This document shows positions 37,941 through 47,215 of a stretch of 64,000 bases of DNA, piece after piece. Source of the DNA: Ruminococcus sp. UBA6407 (GTDB taxonomy: Bacteria; Bacillota; Clostridia; Oscillospirales; Ruminococcaceae); NCBI GenBank assembly GCA_002438605.1, contig DJPR01000002.1, positions 89,693 through 153,692 of the forward strand. The letters run 5' to 3'. The notes under the pieces were generated by a model that was not told the DNA's origin, did not search any database, and worked only from the letters and a program-made list of their open reading frames with translations. A program made the position numbers and the translations under genes. Each line of letters starts with the position of its first letter. The first letter of the stretch is position 1.

Positions 37941-39314
37941 ATGTTAAATGAGAAAATACCTTATAAAATTTATTTAGAAGAAGATGAACTCCCAAAGAAG
38001 TGGTACAACGTTCGTGCTGATATGAAGAAAAAACCTGCTCCGCTTCTTAATCCTGCTACACTGAAACCGGTTACTGCGGATGAACTCGGTCATGTTTTCT
38101 GTGACGAGCTTGTAAAGCAGGAGCTTGATGATACTACACCATATGTTGATATTCCTGAAGAAATCCTTGATTTCTATAAAATGTACAGACCGTCGCCACT
38201 CGTTCGTGCATATTGCCTTGAGAAGAAACTCGGCACACCTGCAAAGATTTACTACAAGTTCGAGGGTAATAATACAAGCGGCAGTCATAAGCTTAATTCT
38301 GCTATCGCTCAGGCTTACTATGCTAAAAAACAGGGCTTGAAGGGCGTTACTACTGAAACAGGTGCAGGTCAATGGGGTACTGCTCTTTCAATGGCTTGTT
38401 CTTACTTTGACCTCGACTGTCAGGTTTACATGGTTAAGGTTTCATATGAACAAAAACCATTCAGACGTGAAGTTATGAGAACTTATGGTGCATCTGTAAC
38501 TCCTTCACCTTCCAATACTACAGAAGTAGGAAGAAAGATTCTTGCTGAATTTCCGGGTACAAACGGAAGTCTTGGATGTGCAATCTCAGAAGCAGTTGAG
38601 GCTGCTCAGACTCAGGAAGGTTATCGCTACGTTCTTGGCTCTGTTCTTTCTCAGGTTCTTTTGCATCAGACAGTAATTGGACTTGAAAGTAAAGCTGCTA
38701 TGGATAAATACGGAATCAAGCCCGATATCATTATCGGCTGTGCAGGCGGCGGTTCAAATCTTGGCGGACTTATTTCACCATTTATGGGTGAAAAGCTCAG
38801 AGGTGAAGCAGATTACAGATTTATTGCTGTTGAACCTGCATCATGCCCAAGTCTTACAAGAGGTAAATATGCTTATGATTACTGTGATACAGGAAAGGTT
38901 TGCCCACTCCAAAAAATGTATACATTAGGCAGCGGATTTATGCCTGCTCCAAACCACGCAGGCGGACTCAGATACCATGGTATGAGTTCAATTCTTTCAG
39001 AACTTTATGATCAGAAGCTCATGGAGGCTGTTTCTGTTGAACAGACATCAATATTTGCTGCTGCTGAACAGTTTGCAAGAGTTGAGGGTATTCTCCCGGC
39101 TCCTGAAAGCAGCCACGCAATTAAGGTTGCTATTGACGAAGCTCTCAAATGCAAGGAAACAGGTGAAGAAAAGACTATTCTATTTGGTCTTACAGGTACA
39201 GGTTACTTTGATATGTATGCTTACGAAAAATTCCATGATGGAAAAATGTCTGACTATATCCCAACTGATGAAGAAATTGAGAAATCACTCAGCGGACTTC
39301 CAAAAACAGAATAA
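37941..39314 (+). CDS. trpB: Tryptophan synthase beta chain, TrpB2 type
   Basis: A PLP enzyme that joins indole and serine to make tryptophan. The 457-residue protein is of the TrpB2 class, longer than TrpB1 and often working without TrpA. Lys117 in SGSHKLNSA binds PLP, GCAGGGSNLGG holds the phosphate, and ETGAGQWGTALS is conserved. The start at 37941 (GGAG upstream) is chosen over a longer frame that runs back through the T-box. No trpA or other trp gene is adjacent, so it may salvage indole. Confidence 0.94.
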   Translation: MLNEKIPYKIYLEEDELPKKWYNVRADMKKKPAPLLNPATLKPVTADELGHVFCDELVKQELDDTTPYVDIPEEILDFYKMYRPSPLVRAYCLEKKLGTPAKIYYKFEGNNTSGSHKLNSAIAQAYYAKKQGLKGVTTETGAGQWGTALSMACSYFDLDCQVYMVKVSYEQKPFRREVMRTYGASVTPSPSNTTEVGRKILAEFPGTNGSLGCAISEAVEAAQTQEGYRYVLGSVLSQVLLHQTVIGLESKAAMDKYGIKPDIIIGCAGGGSNLGGLISPFMGEKLRGEADYRFIAVEPASCPSLTRGKYAYDYCDTGKVCPLQKMYTLGSGFMPAPNHAGGLRYHGMSSILSELYDQKLMEAVSVEQTSIFAAAEQFARVEGILPAPESSHAIKVAIDEALKCKETGEEKTILFGLTGTGYFDMYAYEKFHDGKMSDYIPTDEEIEKSLSGLPKTE

Positions 39315-39331
39315 TCAAACAACATATAAAC

Positions 39332-39370
39332 AGGCAGTACTGAAATATATTCAGTACTGCCTTAGTTTTA
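39332..39370. terminator. Bidirectional terminator between trpB2 and the ABC permease
   Basis: The perfect stem aggcagtactga / tcagtactgcct (39332-39363) lies between convergent genes and is followed by a T-rich stretch on the plus strand. Confidence 0.75.
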
Positions 39371-41620
39371 TTCTGCATTTTTTAGTGCTTCAACAAGAGG
39401 AACTTTTTTTATTTTTCTATACTGTAAAACTGCAATAACAGCATAAGTCAAAATACCAATTATAAACATCTCAACATAAATCATTGGTTCAACATAGAAT
39501 GTTATCCAGCCCGACATACTCGTCATCATAAGATTTATAAACATCCACTTCATTGCGTAATATTCTATTGGCAAACTCAAAAGCAGGCATATAACAACTA
39601 CTATTGATGTCGACATTATGTAAAGTCTGCTTATCTCACTGTTAAAATAACCAAGAATTTTTGTCATGGATATTGACTGAGCATTTTTTTCAATTACAAT
39701 CTTTGAAAGCAGATAAATAAGTATCATAAACATTACAACCGCAAAAATGTTTACCATATTCATCATTTTGCCCATTGAAACATCAAGCTGTCTTGAAAGT
39801 TTTGTAAGTGTTTCCGCGTCAATAACAGATGCAATATATGCATCATCAATATCATCAAGCTTTTCATTCGAGAAGTATCCATTGAAGTAATCATTCTCAT
39901 AATCAAAAGTATCAGTAAACATATTATTTGTCATAAACACAGAAATTGAACCAGGATTATAAACCACTCCGCTTACAGTAAATGTATACTGCTTATCATC
40001 ATACTTTTCACAAAGAGTAATTTTATCTCCCTTACCAAGACTAAACTTTTCTGCATATCCGTTTGATATATATACACCGTTTTCATCTAAATCAGCGTCA
40101 ATATACTTACTGTCATTTTGTATGCCGTATATGGTAACCTCATCAATTTTAAACTTGTTTTCGGGAGTGTTAAGTGAGTAAGCTGAAAACTTCTCTGCAC
40201 TCTTAATCTCAGTTTCCACAGGTGCTTTTAAAATATACTGATAATTGCACAGCATATTATCCTGAATTTCATTCTGGTAATTATCAAGAACAGACGGAAG
40301 AAGAAGTCCGAACATAAGCAGAAGATTAGCAAATATAACTCCAACAAAAAGCGTTATGTAATTGCTCATATTCTGAAAAATAATTCTTATTCTGAAACGA
40401 TTGAAAATTTTGATTTTTGTGTTAAGCTTGAATGCTTTTTTCTTAGTACGTTTATGCAAATCTCTGCGGATAAACTTCAAAGGAGAAAGCGAAAGTTTAT
40501 TTATAAGTATACAAAGATTAATGATAAGCATTAAAATAAAAGGAACAACTGTTGTAAGCACAAATGCCTCTGCATTCCACTGAACCTCAAATGTAGGCAG
40601 ACTGTAGCTTCCATAGTACAAATCGGCACAAATATCCTTGAAAAAAGTATATCCAAGAATATTTCCTATAACTGCACCAATTACTGTAACAATAAGCGGC
40701 ATTGTCAGATAATGACGGACAAGCTCTGCTTTAGTATAGCCAGAAGCTCGCAGTGTTCCTATGACATTAGCTTCTTCTGAAATAGTATTGCTTATAGTTA
40801 TGCCAAAAACAAATGCAATAATAACTGTAATAATATATAGGAGTGTTATCATCATTGACTTATCTCCGCCCATATCGTCACCTGTAAATTTTATTGCCTG
40901 ATTTGCATACTGAGGAACAAAATCATCAAGAGGAACTATCTTATTAATATCTTTTGCAAGGTCATCTGAAATTTTCTTTTCTGCCCTTTCGTCCTTTGGA
41001 GAATTATCATATTTCCACGAATAACAGTATTTCTGTTTGCTTTGGTCAAGGTGACTGTACCCTGATTCACTCATTACAGCAACACCAAATTTAACCGAAT
41101 CAAACATTGAATCATTATTATCCGAGAACAGTGCACTGTAATCTGAAAGAGCAACAAGTCCGCTTACTTTCATTTCTTTGTCACCAACATCAATAAAATC
41201 GCCGGCTTTTATATTATTGTTATCAGCATACATTCTGTCAACAGCAATTTCATCATAAGTTTCAGGCATTCTGCCTTTCATAAGGCACACCTTATTCAAA
41301 TCTTTTCTGTCTGCAAAAATTCTCACTATGCTGTCATTTTTGGTTTCCTGTTCAATATAAAAATTATCATATAATTTTATTCCAAGCTTTTCGATTTCAC
41401 TTTTTTGAAACTCATCGGCTTGTTCATTAAGAAGAAAATGACCGTCCTCAATATTATACTTTTCAAAGCTTTCATTATATGAAGAAATCATACTTCCGTC
41501 TGCAACGAGAAATCCTGAAACCATACCTATTGTACCAATCAGCAGAATGAAAATTACAATATACTTTCCTATTTCACTGCAAAACTCTCTGGGGAGTCTT
41601 TTAATAAGAGGATTTTTCAT
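39368..41620 (-). CDS. ABC transporter permease, FtsX-like
   Basis: A 750-residue permease with an N-terminal helix (about 18-40), a large extracytoplasmic domain (about 45-230), three helices (about 255-375), a second extracytoplasmic domain (about 440-610) and three final helices (about 615-745). This duplicated FtsX layout is typical of exporters of peptides, lipoproteins or antibiotics. GGAGGG lies upstream of the ATG. It lies 12 nt after its ATPase. The substrate is unknown. Confidence 0.9.
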   Translation of the reverse strand: MKNPLIKRLPREFCSEIGKYIVIFILLIGTIGMVSGFLVADGSMISSYNESFEKYNIEDGHFLLNEQADEFQKSEIEKLGIKLYDNFYIEQETKNDSIVRIFADRKDLNKVCLMKGRMPETYDEIAVDRMYADNNNIKAGDFIDVGDKEMKVSGLVALSDYSALFSDNNDSMFDSVKFGVAVMSESGYSHLDQSKQKYCYSWKYDNSPKDERAEKKISDDLAKDINKIVPLDDFVPQYANQAIKFTGDDMGGDKSMMITLLYIITVIIAFVFGITISNTISEEANVIGTLRASGYTKAELVRHYLTMPLIVTVIGAVIGNILGYTFFKDICADLYYGSYSLPTFEVQWNAEAFVLTTVVPFILMLIINLCILINKLSLSPLKFIRRDLHKRTKKKAFKLNTKIKIFNRFRIRIIFQNMSNYITLFVGVIFANLLLMFGLLLPSVLDNYQNEIQDNMLCNYQYILKAPVETEIKSAEKFSAYSLNTPENKFKIDEVTIYGIQNDSKYIDADLDENGVYISNGYAEKFSLGKGDKITLCEKYDDKQYTFTVSGVVYNPGSISVFMTNNMFTDTFDYENDYFNGYFSNEKLDDIDDAYIASVIDAETLTKLSRQLDVSMGKMMNMVNIFAVVMFMILIYLLSKIVIEKNAQSISMTKILGYFNSEISRLYIMSTSIVVVICLLLSLPIEYYAMKWMFINLMMTSMSGWITFYVEPMIYVEMFIIGILTYAVIAVLQYRKIKKVPLVEALKNAE

Positions 41621-41632
41621 CTTTTTCCCTCC

Positions 41633-42331
41633 TTACCATTCAAGTTCCTGCACAGGAGTTTTAGTTTCATTCAGATAATTCTTGCGAATCTGACCATCAC
41701 GAAGTTTAACAACTCTATCTGCCATATTCTTTATGGCATCATTATGAGTTACCATAATAACTGTGTTTCCATATTTTTTATTAATGTCCTCAATCAGCTT
41801 TAAAATTTCTTTTGAGGTTGCATAATCCAATGCACCTGTCGGCTCGTCACACAACAGAATATCAGGATTTTTTACAACTGCACGTCCGATTGCTGTTCTT
41901 TGCTGCTGACCGCCTGAAAGCTGATTTGGAAGCTTGTGACGATGTTCATATAATCCGAGAGTTTTAAGAATATCATCAACATCAAGAGGATTATCGCTTA
42001 AATATGCACCAACCTCAACATTTTCCTTTATATTAAGATTAGGAATCAAATTATACATCTGAAAAATATATCCAAGATGTTTTCTTCTGTAAAGCGTCAG
42101 CTTTTTCTCGCTCATGTCAGCAGTTTTTTCACCGTTGATTGAAATGTATCCGCTGTCGGCATCATCAATTCCACCTATAATATTTAATAATGTTGACTTT
42201 CCTGAACCCGATGCTCCAAGCAAAACGCATATCTCACCCTTTTGAATTTCCAAATCAATCCCCTTCAGAACCTCAACTCTGCTTTCACCCTCACCAAAGT
42301 GTTTTTTTATTCCACTTATCTCCAGAAACAT
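41633..42331 (-). CDS. ABC transporter ATP-binding protein (MacB/LolD type)
   Basis: The 232-residue ATPase of the exporter encoded with the FtsX permease. Walker A is GASGSGKSTL, the signature is LSGGQQQRTAIGRA, Walker B is ILLCDEPTGALD, and the H-loop is VTHN. The start at 42331 is chosen because GGGAG lies 7 nt upstream. A palindromic repeat element lies upstream instead of a clear promoter. Confidence 0.93.
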   Translation of the reverse strand: MFLEISGIKKHFGEGESRVEVLKGIDLEIQKGEICVLLGASGSGKSTLLNIIGGIDDADSGYISINGEKTADMSEKKLTLYRRKHLGYIFQMYNLIPNLNIKENVEVGAYLSDNPLDVDDILKTLGLYEHRHKLPNQLSGGQQQRTAIGRAVVKNPDILLCDEPTGALDYATSKEILKLIEDINKKYGNTVIMVTHNDAIKNMADRVVKLRDGQIRKNYLNETKTPVQELEW

Positions 42332-42421
42332 AATTATTCTCCCTTTCATTTGTTTTATGTGAATGCACATATGAACATCTATTCATATTATAACTGTAAT
42401 TACAGATTTTGTCAAGTGTAT

Positions 42422-42585
42422 TTAAGGCAACACTACACAAAGCACGTCATAAACTTGCAAATTTTACGTCATCTTACACATGTTTTTCTCATCATACAAC
42501 AGTATGCTTTCCAAAATTCTATGCAATCTGACGAAAAATATATCTGCGTTTCTGCCGCACAAGCTTTGTGAGGTATTGCATTAAA
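42422..42585. repeat. Long form of the palindromic repeat family, copy A4
   Basis: Left end aaggcaacactacacaaagc and right end gctttgtgaggtattgcatt are imperfect inverted repeats (16 of 20). Both match the ends of the roughly 50-bp copies elsewhere in the window. The interior of about 120 bp contains catacaacagtatgctttc (42493-42511), also found in inverse orientation at 44118-44136. No ORF lies inside, so it resembles a non-autonomous mobile element (MITE). Confidence 0.6.
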
Positions 42586-42655
42586 AACTTATTCTCATAG
42601 GATATAACATTCAGTTTTTTATGAAAGTGCTAAAAATGTTCATATAAATTATCAG

Positions 42656-42937
42656 TTAATTGCAATACTGTTCAAGAATTGACTTCAATGCACTTACACT
42701 TGCACTGTGTATTCTTGCCACAGGTATATCATGTTTTTCTGATTTCTGATTTACACTTCTTACCATTTTATGTGAACAAGTATTAGTAAAAACAACCATT
42801 AAATCAGGACATCCAAGTTTATTTTCAAAATCAGACGGCATTTGAGTAAAAACCTTCGCTTTACAGTTATAAGATTTGCATATATCTTTATATCGAGTTG
42901 CCATACGGTCATTGCCGCCTACTAAAACAATACTCAT
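42656..42937 (-). CDS. DUF2325 protein
   Basis: A 93-residue protein with the DUF2325 pattern: a beta-strand start MSIVLVGGNDRM, a central CPDLMVVFTNTCSHKMV and a C-terminal IHSASVSALKSIL. The fold looks like a small Rossmann domain. The two cysteines may bind metal. The function is unknown; the genes are often near metal-uptake systems. It is monocistronic, with its own promoter and a palindrome just downstream of it. Confidence 0.82.
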   Translation of the reverse strand: MSIVLVGGNDRMATRYKDICKSYNCKAKVFTQMPSDFENKLGCPDLMVVFTNTCSHKMVRSVNQKSEKHDIPVARIHSASVSALKSILEQYCN

Positions 42938-42958
42938 TTTTTACACCTCTTTCACTCA

Positions 42959-43010
42959 GTTAGCATACGCTTACTAAAAATATAATATCACATCTTCCGG
43001 AATTTGTCAA
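42959..43010 (-). promoter_or_regulatory. Promoter and possible metal-regulator operator of the DUF2325 gene
   Basis: On the minus strand TTGACA (43010-43005), a 17-nt spacer and TATTAT (42987-42982) precede a partly symmetric site TTAGTAAGCGTATGCTAA (42976-42959) that would overlap the transcription start. The TTAG...CTAA halves resemble DtxR/IdeR-type iron or manganese operators. The promoter is well supported; the operator assignment is tentative. Confidence 0.5.
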
Positions 43011-43045
43011 GCACTTTTAAGCAATAAATAATCACTTATAAAGCA

Positions 43046-43092
43046 ACAAGGCACAAGTCACGTTAAAAGACCTTATACGCTGCTGCCTATAG
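43046..43092. repeat. Palindromic intergenic repeat, degenerate copy A5
   Basis: gcaacaaggcac at the left and gctgctgcctat at the right keep the outline of the element, with the core cgttaaaagacctta. It is more diverged than the other copies. Confidence 0.45.
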
Positions 43093-43126
43093 TTTTAATC
43101 TATAACACACGATAAATTTTTTATGT

Positions 43127-43155
43127 TTGCATAATATAATAAAATGTGATATAAT
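43127..43155 (+). promoter_or_regulatory. Promoter of metF
   Basis: TTGCAT (43127-43132) and TATAAT (43150-43155) with a 17-nt spacer, 35 nt before the metF start. Confidence 0.7.
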
Positions 43156-43190
43156 TTAATACAGTAAATAATAGTAAAGGCGGACTAAAT

Positions 43191-44069
43191 ATGAAAGTTT
43201 CCCAAAGATTTAAGGAAAAAACTGTATTTTCTTTGGAGATATTCCCACCAAAGCCGAATTCTCCTGAAAATGTAATCTACGATACACTTGATGAGCTTAA
43301 AGACATAAAACCGGATTTTATCAGCGTTACATATGGTGCTTCTGGAGGTTCAAATTGCAGTAAAACAATTGAAATTACATCTGCAATAAAAAATAAATAT
43401 AAAATTGAAAGTGCTGTACATCTTCCATGCATTTACCTTACTAAGCAAAATGTTCTTGATATTCTTAATACATTAAAAGAAAACGGAATTCAAAATATTC
43501 TTGCTCTGAGAGGTGACGTAAATCCTGACCTTGCTCCTGTAAACGAGTTTAAGCATGCCAATGAACTTATTGAATTTATAAAATTAAATGGTGATTTTGA
43601 TATAATGGCTGCTTGTTACCCTGAGGGACATAACGAAAGCTCAGGATTGGTTGAAGACATCGTTAATCTGAAACGCAAGGTGGATTCAGGAGTAGATCAT
43701 CTTATAACACAGCTTTTTCTTGATAATAATTATTTTTATTCATTTTATGAAAGAACGCAGATTGCAGGTATTAATGTACCTATTGAAGCAGGAATCATGC
43801 CTGTTACCAATAAAATTCAGATTGAAAGAATGGTTAAACTCTGCGGAATAAATTTACCTAAAAAGTTCATGAAAATGATTGAAAAATATGAAAATAATCC
43901 AATTGCACTTCGTGATGCGGGAATTGCATATGCCATTGACCAGATTGTTGACCTTATTTCACAAGGTATTGACGGCATTCATCTTTATACAATGAATAAA
44001 CCTTATGTTGCCAATAAAGCATATGACGCAATTAAAAATCTTATTTCCTATAGCAATGCAATAAAATAA
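43191..44069 (+). CDS. metF: 5,10-methylenetetrahydrofolate reductase
   Basis: Reduces methylene-THF to methyl-THF for methionine synthesis and one-carbon flow. The 292-residue protein has the TIM-barrel signature FSLEIFPPKPN, the SVTYGASGG segment, and LALRGDVNPD at the flavin site, with ITQLFLDNNYFYSF and EAGIMPVTNK later. It is full length and stands alone. Its 3' end overlaps the left terminal repeat of a MITE-like element. Confidence 0.95.
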   Translation: MKVSQRFKEKTVFSLEIFPPKPNSPENVIYDTLDELKDIKPDFISVTYGASGGSNCSKTIEITSAIKNKYKIESAVHLPCIYLTKQNVLDILNTLKENGIQNILALRGDVNPDLAPVNEFKHANELIEFIKLNGDFDIMAACYPEGHNESSGLVEDIVNLKRKVDSGVDHLITQLFLDNNYFYSFYERTQIAGINVPIEAGIMPVTNKIQIERMVKLCGINLPKKFMKMIEKYENNPIALRDAGIAYAIDQIVDLISQGIDGIHLYTMNKPYVANKAYDAIKNLISYSNAIK

Positions 44070-44209
44070 TGAGAGATAAGATGACAAAAGCAAACCGCAT
44101 AGTACAAGGCGGACGACGAAAGCATACTGTCGTATGGTGAGGAGGACAACACAGTAATATGCGGTTTGAATTGTCAGATTAGTTACAGCATTTTGTTGTA
44201 TTGCTATAA
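44050..44209. repeat. MITE-like element, family B
   Basis: Terminal inverted repeats tatagcaatgcaa (44050-44062) and ttgtattgctata (44197-44209) enclose a long imperfect palindrome: tgacaaaagcaaaccgcat at the left matches atgcggtttgaattgtca at the right. The core gaaagcatactgtcgtatg (44118-44136) is shared, inverted, with the element at 42422-42585. The right half recurs at 58216-58290. The left terminus lies inside the last codons of metF. Confidence 0.65.
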
Positions 44210-44260
44210 AATAAAAATCACTTGTCAATATATAAGACAAGTGATTTTTATTGCATAAAT

Positions 44261-45136
44261 TTATTTTGACATATTTCTTCGGCATGCAAGACCTACCAGA
44301 TCAGGACCTGCATTTGCTGAAACTGCTGCTCCTACATGAGCATAATATTCAGCCTTATAGCCGTATTTCTTTATCATTTCCTTTTCAAGCTCTTTAGCCA
44401 TGGTGTCATCTTTACCGCAAAGCATTATATAAGGAGTCTGAGGAGTCATGACAGCCTCGACGTGATTCATAATCTTTGGAATTATATTTTTCTCTCCTCT
44501 GATTTTTTCATGTATTTTTGAACCGCCGTCTGACATCTCAATAAGAGGCTTTAATCCCAAAAGTTCACCTGCAAATGCCGCTGCTGCTGATATTCTTCCC
44601 GATTTCTTAGCGTATTTCAATGTCATAGGTACAAAATAAGCTGCAACAGAACCGCACCATTCTTCAATATAAGCTACAATACTTGCTGCACCTGCACCTT
44701 TTGCCGCTTTTTTTGCTGCTTCCATTACACAATAACCGTACATTGCCGTATATCCCTTTGAGTCAATAACGTAAATGTTGAACTTTCCTTTTGCATCAGG
44801 ATTTTCCTCAAAGAAATTTTTACTCGCCATTACTGCATTTGAATTTGTAGCAGAACCCGTTGACGATATTGAAACATAAATTACATCTGTATAGCCGTTT
44901 CTATATGCATCATTAAATATTTCTTCAAATTCAAAAGCTGTGACCTGAGCTGTTTTAGGAATTTCTGCACAATTCTCCATAAGCTCATAAACTTCTGATT
45001 TACTCTTATCAACATATTCCTTAAAGCTGATGTCACCTATTGAAATATTAAATGGAACAATTTTTATACCAAGTTCATTTACAACTTCAGGTTCAAGATC
45101 ACAAGAGGAATCACTCATAATCATAATTTTCTGCAT
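44261..45136 (-). CDS. DegV-family fatty-acid-binding protein
   Basis: A 291-residue protein of the DegV family, which binds fatty acids and can present them to the FakA kinase. It begins MQKIMIMSDSSCDLEPEVV with the family SDSSCDL motif, has TSISS-like VSISSTGSATN and ends with VGAAVSANAGPDLVGLAC, where the headgroup-binding residues lie. The start at 45136 has GGAG 6 nt upstream. No fakA is adjacent. Confidence 0.9.
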   Translation of the reverse strand: MQKIMIMSDSSCDLEPEVVNELGIKIVPFNISIGDISFKEYVDKSKSEVYELMENCAEIPKTAQVTAFEFEEIFNDAYRNGYTDVIYVSISSTGSATNSNAVMASKNFFEENPDAKGKFNIYVIDSKGYTAMYGYCVMEAAKKAAKGAGAASIVAYIEEWCGSVAAYFVPMTLKYAKKSGRISAAAAFAGELLGLKPLIEMSDGGSKIHEKIRGEKNIIPKIMNHVEAVMTPQTPYIMLCGKDDTMAKELEKEMIKKYGYKAEYYAHVGAAVSANAGPDLVGLACRRNMSK

Positions 45137-45180
45137 TATTTTCTCCATTCTGCCAAAAGGCACTTTTTTGGCATTATTAT

Positions 45181-45233
45181 TTAGGCAACACCGCTGAAAA
45201 CATATCAAAGGACTTTGTACGGTGCTGCCTTAA
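45181..45233. repeat. Palindromic intergenic repeat, copy A6
   Basis: ttaggcaacaccg at the left and cggtgctgccttaa at the right pair almost perfectly, with a core catatcaaaggactttgta. This is one of the best preserved copies. It lies between trmL and degV. Confidence 0.78.
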
Positions 45234-45244
45234 CAAATACCATT

Positions 45245-45739
45245 TTACCATTTATATTTTGTAAGCTGGCCTTCTCTCGAAAGGTCAGGATAATTCCACT
45301 GTCTTAATATTTCATAAGCTGCAATTGCAACAGAATTTGAAAGATTAAGACTTCTTAATTCATTTCTCATTGGTATTCTAACACAACTATTTTCATTTTT
45401 ATATAATAAATCTTCAGGCAGACCTTTATCCTCTCTGCCAAAAATTATATATGCATTATTCGGATATGCAATATCACTGTGAACATTTTTCCCTTTTGTA
45501 GTAAAATAAAAGTAAGGACCATTATTTTTACTGAAAAAGTCATTGAAATCATCATAATAAGTTATATCAAGTTTATCCCAATAGTCAAGCCCTGCACGTT
45601 TCAGATGCTTATCAGTAATTTCAAATCCAAAAGGTTTGATAAGGTGAAGCTTTGCTCCGGTAACTGCACATGTCCTTGAAATATTGCCTGTATTCTGAGG
45701 AACCTGAGGTTCCGCAAGTACAATATTCAGATTATACAT
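45245..45739 (-). CDS. trmL: tRNA (cytidine/uridine-34 2'-O)-methyltransferase TrmL
   Basis: A SPOUT methyltransferase of 164 residues that methylates the wobble base of certain leucine tRNAs. Motifs are LAEPQVPQNTGNISRTCA, GFEITDKHLKRAGLDYW, IIFGREDKGLP and the C-terminal knot MRNELRSLNLSNSVAIAAYE. GGAGAG lies upstream of the ATG. Confidence 0.94.
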   Translation of the reverse strand: MYNLNIVLAEPQVPQNTGNISRTCAVTGAKLHLIKPFGFEITDKHLKRAGLDYWDKLDITYYDDFNDFFSKNNGPYFYFTTKGKNVHSDIAYPNNAYIIFGREDKGLPEDLLYKNENSCVRIPMRNELRSLNLSNSVAIAAYEILRQWNYPDLSREGQLTKYKW

Positions 45740-45964
45740 ACTAATCTCTCCATGTATATTTTATGTTATATGGATAAAAATATTATTGAAATCTTGTATC
45801 AAGTTTTCAAAGTAAGTCCGCATATTTTTAAAATCAGAATAAGAACTTGCAATATTTTTATGCGGAAAAATTTTCAAACAGCTGCTTATAAAAAGCGGCT
45901 GAGTTAAATTCGGTCTTTCGTCTGCCGAAAATGACGATACTGCAAAATGCAGCATGGAGTTTTT

Positions 45965-46138
45965 ATGGATATTAAATCAATCGTAAAAGGTGTAACATTC
46001 GGAACTGCGGCAGGCTTAATATGCTATACAATGTCAGCCGCAAGCTCCGGAAAAAAGAAAAGTTTAAAGCGTAATGCAGGAAAAGCACTAAAAGCTGCCG
46101 GAAGTGTACTTGAAGAAATAACCTCTATTGTAATGTAG
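45965..46138 (+). CDS. Small membrane-associated protein of unknown function
   Basis: A 57-residue protein from MDIKSIVKGVTFG with one hydrophobic glycine-rich helix (about 8-26), a lysine-rich turn (GKKKSLKRNAGKALKAAG) and an amphipathic end. GGAG lies 5 nt before the ATG at 45965. An in-frame ATG at 45947 lacks a ribosome binding site. Its 3' end overlaps ruvX, convergently, by 14 nt. No family recognised. Confidence 0.6.
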   Translation: MDIKSIVKGVTFGTAAGLICYTMSAASSGKKKSLKRNAGKALKAAGSVLEEITSIVM

Positions 46139-46553
46139 CTGTATTTTTTCTGTAAGCCAGATAACTTTCAAGAATTATTGTAGCAGCGACAGCGTCAACT
46201 ACAGCTTTTCTCTTTTTTCCTCTTGTATTTGTTACGTTTAGGTAATTATGTGCAGAAACTGTTGTACAGCGTTCGTCCCATAAATTAACAGGACATTCTG
46301 TCAACTTTGCCAGTTCTTCTGAAAAGAGCTGGCATTTTTCTGCTCTTTCACCTATTGTTCCATTCATGTTTTTAGGATAACCCACTATAATTTCTTCTGC
46401 TTTTAGCTCAGCCGCTTTTTCGGCTGTTTTGCGAATACAGGTTTCAAAATCCTTTTCAGAAATCACACAGACAGGAGAGGCAAGAAACTCGCCTTTATCA
46501 CAGCATGCAATTCCTGTTCTTGAGTCTCCGAAATCAACCGACATTATTTTCAT
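46125..46553 (-). CDS. ruvX: Putative pre-16S rRNA nuclease / Holliday junction resolvase YqgF
   Basis: A 142-residue RNase-H-fold nuclease. It begins MKIMSVDFGDSRTGIACCDK (metal-binding Asp), has VGYPKNMNGTIGERA and LWDERCTTVSAHNYL. E. coli YqgF matures the 16S 5' end. It overlaps the preceding phosphatase gene by 4 nt (ATGA-type), so it is translated as part of the tail of the pyr operon. Confidence 0.95.
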   Translation of the reverse strand: MKIMSVDFGDSRTGIACCDKGEFLASPVCVISEKDFETCIRKTAEKAAELKAEEIIVGYPKNMNGTIGERAEKCQLFSEELAKLTECPVNLWDERCTTVSAHNYLNVTNTRGKKRKAVVDAVAATIILESYLAYRKNTATLQ

Positions 46554-47215
46554 GCTTTTTCATCATCCCTCCACCATTTTGAACTGTTCAATGTTGAATC
46601 CTCAGCTGATAAATGAGATGAATCATTCATATAGATGACTTTTGGATTAAATTTTTCGTCAAACTCAATAAGTGACACCGCTGTATTGTCTGACCAACCC
46701 AATTCATTCATATATGCATTTGTTTTTCCAAGGCAGAAGCAAAGGAAATTTTTGACAGCACAGCCATGAGATACGACCGCAATAGTTTTTTCTTTATTTT
46801 CAGAACAAATTTCTTTCATTGTTTCAACCATTCGATTGTATACTTGATTCATGGTTTCCCCATCAGGAGCTTCAAATTTTTCCGTATGGTTTTTCCAGTT
46901 GTCATACTGCTTTGGAAAAAGCTTCGGCAATTCAGACCATGGCTTACCCTCAAATTGACCGCCGTTTATTTCAATAAGTCCGTCATTAAATTTCAGTTCA
47001 TATCCAAAATTTTTATTTATATATTCAGCAGTAACTCTCGCCCTTATAAGCGGACTTGTATATATACTGTCCAAGTTGATATTCTTAAAACGTTCACTCA
47101 ATGCATTCAACTGACGGTATCCTTTTTCAGTTACTTCAGTATCAATATGTCCCTGAAACACTTCATTGATATTTCCAAATGCTTCCGCATGGCGGACAAG
47201 ATAAACTCTTACCAT
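46550..47215 (-). CDS. Histidine phosphatase (phosphoglycerate-mutase-like)
   Basis: A 221-residue member of the RHG family: VYLVRHAEAFGN holds the catalytic His, SPLIRARVTAEY the Arg, INGGQFEGKPW the acid and VSHGCAVKNF the second His. The motif begins RHA rather than RHG, a common variant. It overlaps pyrD by 7 nt and ruvX by 4 nt. The substrate is unknown; a nucleotide phosphatase role would fit the operon but is only a guess. Confidence 0.87.
   Translation of the reverse strand: MVRVYLVRHAEAFGNINEVFQGHIDTEVTEKGYRQLNALSERFKNINLDSIYTSPLIRARVTAEYINKNFGYELKFNDGLIEINGGQFEGKPWSELPKLFPKQYDNWKNHTEKFEAPDGETMNQVYNRMVETMKEICSENKEKTIAVVSHGCAVKNFLCFCLGKTNAYMNELGWSDNTAVSLIEFDEKFNPKVIYMNDSSHLSAEDSTLNSSKWWRDDEKA

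Noticed and set aside
45761..45955. 64-codon minus-strand ORF between trmL and the small membrane protein
   Set aside because: No ribosome binding site, no similarity, and it overlaps the upstream region of the gene at 45965. The gap is treated as non-coding.
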